A DNA stretch of 32,322 nt from Candidatus Kaiserbacteria bacterium (GTDB lineage Bacteria; Patescibacteriota; Minisyncoccia; Phycocordibacterales; UBA918), in contig JANLIJ010000003.1 of NCBI GenBank assembly GCA_024653575.1, forward strand, positions 1 through 32,322, given 5' to 3'. The notes beneath the pieces were generated by a model that worked only from the letters and a program-made list of their open reading frames with translations, was not told the origin of the DNA and did not search any database. Positions within the stretch are counted from its first letter, which is position 1. Every line of letters starts with the position of its first letter. The translations under genes were made by a program, and so were the position numbers. Of the stretch, positions 13,456 to 19,393 are shown in pieces.

Positions 13456-13975
13456 AGATTTTGAGTAGGTCAGTGGTGTAGTACTGAAGCTCTGAAGGAT
13501 TTAACTGCAACTCTTGTGTACCGTCAAAAATGAACGGAAGATGTGTTACTTGAAGGCGGTATTCATTGACCTTTGTTACTACTGTTGGGGTGAAGATGAC
13601 TGCGAGAGTGAAGTTTTGTGACAGACCTTTTGCAACATGGTACTTTCCCTTTGAGTTTATTTTTGCTTTGCTGAGAACAATTGCTGAGGCAGTACCAATC
13701 GCGGTATTTCCATCTTCATCAAAGATAGTATATGCAACGACATTACTCGTTGGAGTTTCTGATGATTGTGTTGCGGTAATGGGTATCTGTACCTCATGCG
13801 TCGCCACTCCAAAGGAAAAATCAATGAGAAAAAGTGCTGATTTATCTCCCAGTTTCATTTCTGATTGTGCTGTTGTGAAGTACGCACTCGATATGCTTGG
13901 TATTGCAAGAAAAATAGTAAGTAATATAAATACATTCACCAAGAACGTTGGTGAAAAGAAGTGAATTTTTATCAT
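13454..13975 (-). CDS. Secreted beta-rich protein, unknown family
   Basis: The 173-residue product has a signal peptide (about residues 10-31, ending SISSAYFTT). The mature part looks like a beta-sandwich (EMKLGDKSALFLIDFSFGVA, then VVAYTIFDEDGNTAIGTASAI), with no cysteines and no catalytic motif. The TAG stop lies inside the end of the palindromic element at 13333-13455, so the element may have trimmed or replaced the original C-terminus. TATAAT lies only 6 nt before the ATG, predicting a leaderless transcript. Function unknown; export is the only firm inference. Confidence 0.7.
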   Translation of the reverse strand: MIKIHFFSPTFLVNVFILLTIFLAIPSISSAYFTTAQSEMKLGDKSALFLIDFSFGVATHEVQIPITATQSSETPTSNVVAYTIFDEDGNTAIGTASAIVLSKAKINSKGKYHVAKGLSQNFTLAVIFTPTVVTKVNEYRLQVTHLPFIFDGTQELQLNPSELQYYTTDLLKI

Positions 13976-13981
13976 ATTGAA

Positions 13982-13987
13982 ATTATA
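13982..13987 (-). promoter_or_regulatory. -10 box of the gene at 13975
   Basis: Minus strand TATAAT ends 6 nt before the ATG, placing the transcription start at about the A of ATG. Confidence 0.6.
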
Positions 13988-14000
13988 CTACACGAACATA

Positions 14001-14027
14001 GAAAAAACCGCACTCGGCGGTTTTTTC
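14001..14027. terminator. Bidirectional rho-independent terminator
   Basis: GAAAAAACCGC (14001-14011) pairs with GCGGTTTTTTC (14017-14027) around ACTCG. On the minus strand it ends the gene at 14048 with a T6 run. Confidence 0.85.
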
Positions 14028-14047
14028 TGTAGATTCGAACTAATTAT

Positions 14048-14749
14048 TTAGTTGTCGTCTTCCTCATCCTCGTCAGTGTCGTCATCTTCGCTATCGTCCA
14101 TTTCATCCTCGTCACTATCTTCATCGTCCTCGCTATCGTCCATTTCATCCTCATCTTCCATTTCCGTCTCGTCCTCTATCTCGAGCTCGTCATCCTCATA
14201 TTTAATTTTGAGCTTTCGACAGAAATCCGCCTTGCCTTTTCCACTGTTATCGCATCCTTCTCGGAATCGCATTTCCATCTTCTTTGCAATCCCTGGAGCC
14301 CTCAAAAGTCCTGGAGGTATTGCTCCACCGGTTGCTTCGCTTAGGTATTCCTCGAGAAGGTCATGTGTCGCCTCATCGATTGTTCCAGTAACTTCGAGTT
14401 CGTGGCGTACTTGGAAGCGCTTGATAGCCTCTTTGGTGAGTGGACCGAAGTATCCCGTTACTTTGCCTTCTGGGTAGATGGTTGAATCCGTAGCAAGAAT
14501 TTCTTGTATTCTCTTTACGTCAGCACCATCTGTTCCTTCAGTGATATTTTCCTTTAAAACTGCGCTAATCTCGCCACGTATGGTTGCAAGTTGCTTTTGA
14601 AGCTCTTGCAATTTAGCCATGAGTGCTTGAATTTGCTCAAGCATCGCGGTGTTTGTAGAGGTCGTTGTCTCTGCTTGTACACTTGGAGCAAACCCAGTTG
14701 CTCCCATGATAAGGAGTGCAATGACTCCTGTGTAAATGAATTTTTGCAT
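14048..14749 (-). CDS. Secreted peptidoglycan-binding protein with acidic repeat tail
   Basis: The 233-residue product has a signal peptide (residues 1-26, ending SVQAETT). A coiled coil lies at about 35-65 (MLEQIQALMAKLQELQKQL). A PG_binding_1 domain lies at about 70-135 (DVKRIQEILATDSTIYP, GYFGPLTKEAIKRFQVRH, VTGTIDEATHDLL), the three-helix fold that grips cell-wall peptidoglycan. A short cysteine-containing linker (REGCDNSGKGKADFCRK) leads to an almost purely Asp/Glu tail from about 183, with EDEMDDSEDD occurring twice. The tail could bind cations or mask the positive wall surface. No hydrolase domain is attached, so it is probably a wall-attached structural protein. TATAAT lies 8 nt before the ATG. 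Confidence 0.85.
   Translation of the reverse strand: MQKFIYTGVIALLIMGATGFAPSVQAETTTSTNTAMLEQIQALMAKLQELQKQLATIRGEISAVLKENITEGTDGADVKRIQEILATDSTIYPEGKVTGYFGPLTKEAIKRFQVRHELEVTGTIDEATHDLLEEYLSEATGGAIPPGLLRAPGIAKKMEMRFREGCDNSGKGKADFCRKLKIKYEDDELEIEDETEMEDEDEMDDSEDDEDSDEDEMDDSEDDDTDEDEEDDN
14088..14152. repeat. Two 23-bp direct repeats encoding the acidic tail
   Basis: The 23-bp unit at 14088-14110 (starts TCGCTATCGTCC) recurs exactly at 14130-14152, a period of 42 bp (14 codons). Perfect identity suggests recent slippage or duplication, so tail length may vary between strains. Confidence 0.85.
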
Positions 14750-14757
14750 TGTTAAAA

Positions 14758-14763
14758 ATTATA
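14758..14763 (-). promoter_or_regulatory. -10 box of the peptidoglycan-binding protein gene
   Basis: Minus strand TATAAT ends 8 nt before the ATG at 14749, with no Shine-Dalgarno between. Confidence 0.6.
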
Positions 14764-14898
14764 TATTAACTGTCCTATAAAATTTATTGATCACCAAGAA
14801 AACTTTCATCGGAGGCGACCTTGTGCAGACATGATACACCTATTTCTAAAATTATGTTTTTGTTTTCTGTGGAAACGTGTCAAAAACACAAAAATCAA

Positions 14899-14928
14899 GC
14901 GATTCGGCAACAAGGTGTGCCGAATCGC
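14899..14928 (-). other. Perfect 11-bp hairpin in the 448-bp gap before umuD
   Basis: GCGATTCGGCA (14899-14909) pairs perfectly with 14918-14928 around an 8-nt loop. On the minus strand it is followed by TTGATTTTTG, resembling a terminator. TGCGAT (14975-14980) and ATCGCA (14998-15003) form another possible stem to its right. I see no protein gene in 14764-15207. A minus-strand small RNA from about 15040 to 14885 is possible but unproven. Confidence 0.4.
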
Positions 14929-15070
14929 CCGTCATGACGAACATCAGTCGAAGTTTCTAATGATTTCCTTGTAATGCGATCCCAGGTATGCTGTTCTATC
15001 GCAGCCCCGATCTATCGATGGAGGCCTGTATCACAATTGTCACATTAGACCTTTCTTCTGTGAATCTGTC

Positions 15071-15138
15071 TATAATGATATACCTGTTTAATTCTACGTT
15101 GATGAGTTATCCACAGGTAGTCTCGACACTTATACACA
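15071..15138 (+). promoter_or_regulatory. Two DnaA-box-like sites and an upstream -10 box before umuD
   Basis: TTATCCACA (15107-15115), a perfect DnaA-box match, and TTATACACA (15130-15138) lie in the same orientation 23 bp apart. TATAAT at 15071-15076 could be a second, upstream promoter. Binding of DnaA is inference; two sites alone do not define an origin. Confidence 0.45.
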
Positions 15139-15185
15139 GCCTTGTGCAAGAGGAGCTGTGATAATACCTATGGAATCTGTAGGGG

Positions 15186-15194
15186 TGGTATGAT
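15186..15194 (+). promoter_or_regulatory. Extended -10 promoter of the umuD-like gene
   Basis: TGGTATGAT (TG-N-TATGAT) ends 13 nt before the ATG at 15208. No recognisable SOS operator of the E. coli or Bacillus type is seen. Confidence 0.5.
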
Positions 15195-15207
15195 ATGAAG
15201 TATTGTT

Positions 15208-15651
15208 ATGCACAAAAATATGTCAGAACAAGTCGAGGTACTTGGTAAGGTTTCGTCGAAGGAAAACAAATTGCCTCTTTATTCTTCTCGTCCACAGGCA
15301 GGGTTTCCATCTCCAGGTGACGATCACATTGAACGAATTCTCGATATCAATGATTTGGTAGTGAAAAATCCAGCCTCTACATTTTTTGTGCGTGTAGAAG
15401 GTGACTCTATGATTGGTATCGGTATCTTTTCAAACGATGTACTCGTTGTGGATAGGTCAATAACTCCAAAAGACGGTGTCATCGTGGTCGCTGCAGTCTA
15501 TGGTGAGATGGTTGTAAAAAGGCTTGTCGAGCGCGGAAATACTCATGTACTCGTCTCAGAAAATGAAAATTACAAACCAATTACGGTCTCAGAAAATGAC
15601 GACTGTTTCATCTGGGGCGTTGTCGTAGGAAGCGTCCGCCAATTTTCATAA
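15208..15651 (+). CDS. umuD: UmuD-like S24-family protease subunit
   Basis: The 147-residue product matches UmuD, which self-cleaves on RecA filaments and then activates the UmuC polymerase. The cleavage site is A31-G32 in RPQAGFPSPGDDHIE. The catalytic serine is S67 in FFVRVEGDSMIGIGI, and the lysine is K104 in GEMVVKRL. The Ser-Lys distance of 37 equals that in E. coli UmuD (S60/K97). It lacks the HTH domain of LexA, which separates it from the repressor. An in-frame ATG at 15220 (MSEQVEVLG) is an alternative start. The partner umuC-like gene is 870 bp downstream, separated by a RAYT cassette; the first palindrome copy begins 6 nt after the stop. Confidence 0.92.
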   Translation: MHKNMSEQVEVLGKVSSKENKLPLYSSRPQAGFPSPGDDHIERILDINDLVVKNPASTFFVRVEGDSMIGIGIFSNDVLVVDRSITPKDGVIVVAAVYGEMVVKRLVERGNTHVLVSENENYKPITVSENDDCFIWGVVVGSVRQFS

Positions 15652-15657
15652 CAACTT

Positions 15658-15682
15658 ATGGTCGACATCGTAAGTCGACCAT
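15658..15682 (-). repeat. REP-like palindrome copy 1 (inverted orientation)
   Basis: 9-bp arms ATGGTCGAC and GTCGACCAT flank a 7-nt centre, here ATCGTAA on the plus strand, the reverse complement of the TTACGAT in the other copies. It lies 6 nt after the umuD stop and 37 nt before copy 2, forming a head-to-head pair as in BIMEs. Confidence 0.95.
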
Positions 15683-15719
15683 TTGTTTGATATCAAATAT
15701 GCTTACTCGTTAGAGTCTT

Positions 15720-15744
15720 ATGGTCGACTTACGATGTCGACCAT
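15720..15744 (+). repeat. REP-like palindrome copy 2
   Basis: Same 9-bp arms with centre TTACGAT. It ends 9 bp before the RAYT stop codon at 15754-15756. With copy 1 it could fold into a long cruciform or a terminator for both umuD and the RAYT gene. Confidence 0.95.
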
Positions 15745-15753
15745 AAATTGGGT

Positions 15754-16422
15754 TTATTCGAGTGTAAGGTGCTGTATGTCGTCAATAGAAATATCATGAA
15801 GGTATTTTTCTACCTGTGCTTTATAGTTTTGAGAAAAAATCTCCTGAAAAAAGGTTGTTGTAAGGATCGACGGAAAATTTTTAATACCAATGTAATCTTT
15901 GTAGCTACTCCACTTGTATTCCAAAAGATGATTGAGCGCAGTATTTTGATCGGCTATTTTTAATTCTCGCCAGTCCTTGTTACTGTTAGATAAATCAAGT
16001 GGGTTGAAATGAACGTAATTGAGAATATGAAGTAGGTGTTGGTCTGTACAAATATGTACTTTTTTAGTTCTACCTTGAAACAGTGTACCTACACGGCTGT
16101 ATCGTTTATTGAAGTACTTCGCATATCCAACATTCAGCTTGCGAAGAAAATTAGACATTCCGTTTTCAATGCGCTCGCTGAGAATAAGATGGTAGTGATT
16201 TCCCATTAAGCACCAGCCGTGTATATCTACCAGTTCCTTGCCGGGTGCCTCAGATGGTCGACTTACGATGTCGACCATATTACTTGCGTGTCTTCCCACG
16301 TGTAATGCTGGTGCTAATGTATTGAACTCATACATATCATGTACAAAACGAGCATAGTCCTGTGAATCAAGGAAGATATTTCTTTTATCGACTCCTCGAT
16401 TGAGAACATGGTAGAACTCCAT
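15754..16422 (-). CDS. REP-associated tyrosine transposase (RAYT, Y1/HUH family)
   Basis: The 222-residue product is a single-strand DNA transposase-like nuclease related to IS200/IS605 TnpA. It starts MEFYHVLNRGVDKRNIFLD, typical of RAYTs. The metal-binding HUH motif is H76-Y77-H78 in CLMGNHYHLILSE, and GTLFQGRTKKVHI follows. The probable catalytic tyrosine is Y136 in LHILNYVHFNPLD, and the C-terminal KWSSYKDYIG is conserved in the group. Palindromic REP-like repeats flank the gene on both sides. A third copy lies inside the frame, encoding MVDIVSRP at residues 49-56 in the loop before the HUH motif. All key residues remain, so the protein is probably active. TATAAT lies 8 nt before the ATG. 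Confidence 0.92.
   Translation of the reverse strand: MEFYHVLNRGVDKRNIFLDSQDYARFVHDMYEFNTLAPALHVGRHASNMVDIVSRPSEAPGKELVDIHGWCLMGNHYHLILSERIENGMSNFLRKLNVGYAKYFNKRYSRVGTLFQGRTKKVHICTDQHLLHILNYVHFNPLDLSNSNKDWRELKIADQNTALNHLLEYKWSSYKDYIGIKNFPSILTTTFFQEIFSQNYKAQVEKYLHDISIDDIQHLTLE
16254..16278 (+). repeat. REP-like palindrome copy 3, inside the RAYT gene
   Basis: An exact 25-bp copy (centre TTACGAT on the plus strand) lies in frame in the RAYT gene and starts exactly at codon 49. It gives MVDIVSRP. It may be a self-binding site or an internal insertion. Confidence 0.95.
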
Positions 16423-16430
16423 ATTTATAA

Positions 16431-16436
16431 ATTATA
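16431..16436 (-). promoter_or_regulatory. -10 box of the RAYT gene
   Basis: Minus strand TATAAT ends 8 nt before the ATG at 16422. Palindrome copy 4 (16444-16468) starts 8 bp upstream, where a -35 or polymerase contact would fall, so RAYT binding there could repress its own gene. Confidence 0.55.
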
Positions 16437-16443
16437 CATATAA

Positions 16444-16468
16444 ATGGTCGACTTACGATGTCGACCAT
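16444..16468 (+). repeat. REP-like palindrome copy 4, between RAYT and umuC
   Basis: Exact 25-bp copy with centre TTACGAT. It lies between the divergent RAYT and umuC promoters, a natural operator position. Confidence 0.95.
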
Positions 16469-16509
16469 GTTAATTAAATTGTAAAGCATGATCGTGTTTT
16501 AGATAGTCT

Positions 16510-16518
16510 TGGTATACT
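16510..16518 (+). promoter_or_regulatory. Extended -10 promoter of the umuC-like gene
   Basis: TGGTATACT ends 6 nt before the ATG at 16525, predicting leaderless mRNA. It gives umuC its own promoter despite separation from umuD. Confidence 0.65.
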
Positions 16519-16524
16519 GGTCAA

Positions 16525-17796
16525 ATGATAGGGCTTATGGATTGCAACAATTTCTTTGTCTCGTGTGAACGCCTCTTTCGTCCTGATCTTCGAAATAGGC
16601 CTGTTGCAGTTCTCTCATCAAATGACGGCTGTATTGTGGCCCGTAGTCAGGAGGTGAAGGATTTGGGTATCTCCATGGGAGTGCCGTATTTTCAGGTACA
16701 AGATATTTGTAAGAAAAACGATATTGTCTTATTTTCTTCAAATTTTCAGTTGTATAGAGATATTTCAAAGCGTGTCATGTGCGCGCTCAGCGATGAATTT
16801 GATCATTGTGAAGTCTATTCGGTTGACGAGGCATTCTTTGATCTTAAGGAGGATTCTGTCTTAAAATTAGAGGAAGTACGAAGGAGAATCATACAAAAGA
16901 CCGGTATTCCTGTCTCTATTGGTATTGCTCCAACAAAAACGCTTGCAAAAGTAGCAAACAATATTGCAAAGAAAAATGGTCGACTTACGATGTCGACCAT
17001 GGGGGTGGATGGTGAGGGGGTGTGTGTGTTGGAGATGGATGAATGGCGAACGGTGGCAAAAAACATGTCCTGTGGGAGTATTTGGGGGATTGGGAGGCAA
17101 ACATCGGCCGTACTCACTCAAAATGGTATCAATACTATTTCAGAGTTTTTGGCGCTTGATAGGTCGTATGTACGGCGTTTGCTTGGTGTTGTGGGTGAAC
17201 GAGTCCATATGGAGCTTCAGGGTGTTTCGGTATACGCACTCGGTGAATTGTCTGATATTGAGCAAGAGAGCTATACAAGTACGCGTTCATTTCATTCTAC
17301 AATTCAAGACAAGGGAATTCTCATGAGTGCACTCGCACACCACGTGTCTGAGGTGGCGGAGAAACTGCGTAATGACGGTTGTGTTGGATCGAGATTAACT
17401 ATTATTGCAAAGGGAAGTCGATTTGGTGATTTTTCACATCGAGATGGCACTATGAGCACACCGCTTATCATTCCGACGAATGATACCTTTGTACTCATGA
17501 AGGAAGTGGGGCACCTTCTTGACACTCTCTACGATGCGACAGTGCCCTATAAAAAAGCAGGTGTTGTCATAAGTGGTATTGAACCACAGGCAATGGCAGA
17601 GAACTCACTCTTTACAGAAGACACAAGAACACAATCATTAAGTTTTTTAGAGGATGAAATCAACAAGAAATTCGGCAGAGGGGTACTGCGCCACGGGGCG
17701 ACACTCGGTGAAAAAAAATGGCAAGAGCGTAAAGAACGCAAGTCGCCAAACTATACGACAAGCTGGCAAGAAATGGCCGTTGTTAAGGCCAAATAA
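16525..17796 (+). CDS. umuC: Y-family translesion DNA polymerase, UmuC-like
   Basis: The 423-residue product is the catalytic subunit of a Pol V-type polymerase that copies past damaged bases. The palm domain holds metal ligands D6 (MIGLMDCNNFFVSCERLF) and D101-E102 (EVYSVDEAFFDL). SSNDGCIVARSQEVK and SSNFQLYRDIS are UmuC signatures. The thumb region has TKTLAKVANNIAKK and WGIGRQTSAVL. The little-finger domain (about 240-350) includes SRLTIIAKGSRFG, and KKAGVVISGIEP follows. Residues 151-159 (NGRLTMSTM) are encoded by a REP-like palindrome in the loop after the AKK motif, where UmuC sequences vary. The basic C-terminus (KKWQERKERKSPNYTT) is UmuC-like. The partner UmuD is encoded upstream. Confidence 0.93.
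   Translation: MIGLMDCNNFFVSCERLFRPDLRNRPVAVLSSNDGCIVARSQEVKDLGISMGVPYFQVQDICKKNDIVLFSSNFQLYRDISKRVMCALSDEFDHCEVYSVDEAFFDLKEDSVLKLEEVRRRIIQKTGIPVSIGIAPTKTLAKVANNIAKKNGRLTMSTMGVDGEGVCVLEMDEWRTVAKNMSCGSIWGIGRQTSAVLTQNGINTISEFLALDRSYVRRLLGVVGERVHMELQGVSVYALGELSDIEQESYTSTRSFHSTIQDKGILMSALAHHVSEVAEKLRNDGCVGSRLTIIAKGSRFGDFSHRDGTMSTPLIIPTNDTFVLMKEVGHLLDTLYDATVPYKKAGVVISGIEPQAMAENSLFTEDTRTQSLSFLEDEINKKFGRGVLRHGATLGEKKWQERKERKSPNYTTSWQEMAVVKAK
16976..17000 (+). repeat. REP-like palindrome copy 5, inside the umuC gene
   Basis: An exact 25-bp copy with centre TTACGAT encodes most of residues 151-159 and keeps the frame. The flanking codons (GCAAAGAAA before, GGGGTGGAT after) do not continue the repeat, so the 25 bp is the whole unit. 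Confidence 0.95.
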
Positions 17797-17933
17797 GAGA
17801 CGTCTTTTACATGTCGATTATGATTTAAGGGACGTGCCGGTGTCGCTCTAGTTAATAAGGGTGAGTTATCAACAGCACTTTATCCTACAGTCATTAAAGA
17901 CGTTATATACTATATAAGGTCGAGCGAGGGTAA

Positions 17934-18046
17934 AAAGTCACTGATATGACTTTAAGTAAAACGGCTGTATCATTTTTTGGTACGACTTAAAGAAATATCT
18001 CTCCACAGACTTTCCTCAATCGAAACGGTAGTGTAGTCGTACACTA
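17934..18046. promoter_or_regulatory. Inverted repeats in the gap before the surface gene at 18082
   Basis: The 285-bp gap 17797-18081 holds no gene. AAAGTCA (17934-17940) and TGACTTT (17947-17953) form one palindrome around CTGATA. TAGTGTA (18029-18035) and TACACTA (18040-18046) form another around GTCG. The second lies 36 bp before the ATG and may be an operator. A TATATACTATATA stretch near 17911-17923 may hold a -10 box. Confidence 0.4.
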
Positions 18047-18081
18047 TCCGAAGTTATTTACAATTTTAATAACAAAAGTAC

Positions 18082-19251
18082 ATGTACGTTTCTAAACGAC
18101 AAGTTACTATGCAAGGCGGGATCGCGACCCTAGTTGCAATAGCGCTTGTACTCTGGGCAGTTGGTGCACACATGTTCACAACAGTTGAGGCAGCAAACCT
18201 CACCTATGTGAAAGACACCCTCTCAGACTCGGACACTGGATCTGCGTCTAACCACACGATTCAGTTTCTTTCACCCACAGGAGTAACTAGTGGACAAACG
18301 ATAGTCGTTAGCTTCCCTGCAGGATTTGCAATGAATGCTTTCGACTTTGCAGATGTCGACCTTACAGAAGGAGTAACAGACCAGGATTTGGTTGGAGCTG
18401 CTCCAACTGCATCGCAGTGGTCAGCTGTTGTTTCAGGTCAAGATTTGACGTTTACTAGTGGCGGAGCATCTGCTGATATTGCTGCAAATGCAACCGTAAC
18501 TATTAAAGTTGGAACAAACGCAACATTTGGCGGAGTTGGTAACACTCAGGTTACAAATCCAGCAGGTGTTCAATCATATGAATTTACCATTACTGCTGGA
18601 GTAGCTGATAGTGGGCAAACTCGAGTTGCAATTGTTGATAACGTTCTCGTTACCGCGAACGTCGATACAACACTCACCTTTACAGTCAGTGGAGTTAATC
18701 CTCTACAGACAGTTAATGGTAGTCCAACAACAACAGCGGCAACTTCAACAAGCACATCACTACCATTTGGGACACTTGCATCAAACGTTTCAAAAACGCT
18801 TGCTCAAGACCTCACAGTAGCGACAAACGCAATACACGGGTATGTGGTCACGGTTGAACAGGATGCAAACTTGCTCTCGTCAACAGGTGCTGATATTGAC
18901 GGATTCACAGACGGTACCTACGTTGACGCACCAACAGCATGGGTTGCACCAACTAATAATATTGCACTTGAAAACACATGGGGTCACTGGGGTCTCACGA
19001 CCACGGATGGTGATCTTAAGGGCGCGGGGAACGATTTTTCCTCCGCAAATACATGGGTAGCAGCAAGTACGACGCCGAGAGCTGTTATGGCTCACGACGG
19101 TCCATCTGACGGAACTACCGGCACTGCCGATTCGACAGGTGATGATGTCGGCGCAACTAGAGTAGGTTATCAGGCTCAAATCACTGCATTGCAGGAAGCT
19201 GGTGACGACTACAGCACTACGCTCACATACATTGCAACACCAACTTTCTAA
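18082..19251 (+). CDS. Large secreted surface protein, unknown family
   Basis: The 389-residue product has a long signal peptide (hydrophobic about residues 12-32, then FTTVEAANLTY). The mature protein is rich in Thr, Ala, Gly and Asp, with very few charged or cysteine residues, like a surface-layer or abundant fibre protein. Residues about 39-200 form a beta-domain (SNHTIQFLSPTGVTSGQTIV, ending QTRVAIVDNVLV) resembling the first domain of the dockerin protein at 22615-24480. The C-terminal half has a Thr/Ser hinge (PTTTAATSTSTSLPFG) and a second beta-domain with HGYVVTVEQDANL and TTLTYIATPTF at the end. Single gene with a strong terminator. A structural surface role is inferred; no enzyme motif is present. 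Confidence 0.75.
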   Translation: MYVSKRQVTMQGGIATLVAIALVLWAVGAHMFTTVEAANLTYVKDTLSDSDTGSASNHTIQFLSPTGVTSGQTIVVSFPAGFAMNAFDFADVDLTEGVTDQDLVGAAPTASQWSAVVSGQDLTFTSGGASADIAANATVTIKVGTNATFGGVGNTQVTNPAGVQSYEFTITAGVADSGQTRVAIVDNVLVTANVDTTLTFTVSGVNPLQTVNGSPTTTAATSTSTSLPFGTLASNVSKTLAQDLTVATNAIHGYVVTVEQDANLLSSTGADIDGFTDGTYVDAPTAWVAPTNNIALENTWGHWGLTTTDGDLKGAGNDFSSANTWVAASTTPRAVMAHDGPSDGTTGTADSTGDDVGATRVGYQAQITALQEAGDDYSTTLTYIATPTF

Positions 19252-19270
19252 ATCTAATAATCCAGATTTA

Positions 19271-19301
19271 CAAAAAACTCCGCAAGGAGTTTTTTGTTTT
19301 T
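19271..19301 (+). terminator. Rho-independent terminator
   Basis: CAAAAAACTCC (19271-19281) pairs with GGAGTTTTTTG (19286-19296) around GCAA, followed by T5. It ends the surface-protein gene. Confidence 0.92.
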
Positions 19302-19374
19302 AGGGATCAATCATACCAAAGTGCTGATTTCAGCATTTATGTACAGCCAGTTCGTATGTATGTTCAAATGGTGA

Positions 19375-19383
19375 TGCTATAAT
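19375..19383 (+). promoter_or_regulatory. Extended -10 promoter of the gene at 19394
   Basis: TGCTATAAT, a consensus extended -10, ends 10 nt before the ATG. No Shine-Dalgarno follows. Confidence 0.7.
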
Positions 19384-19393
19384 CGTACGTAAT

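Larger units (their letters stand above)
15658..16468 (-). mobile_element. Putative RAYT-REP cassette between umuD and umuC
   Basis: The segment is bounded by 25-bp palindrome copies (15658-15682 and 15720-15744 on one side, 16444-16468 on the other). It contains one RAYT gene on the strand opposite to umuD and umuC. Since umuD and umuC are normally adjacent, the segment looks inserted. Exact ends and target duplication cannot be seen from one sequence. Confidence 0.6.

Noticed and set aside
15107-15138. Replication origin
   Set aside because: Only two DnaA-box matches; no dnaA or dnaN gene and no clear unwinding element cluster.
15658-17000. CRISPR array suggested by five identical palindromic repeats
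   Set aside because: Spacing is irregular (37 to 510 nt), one copy is inverted, two copies are within genes, and no cas gene is present.
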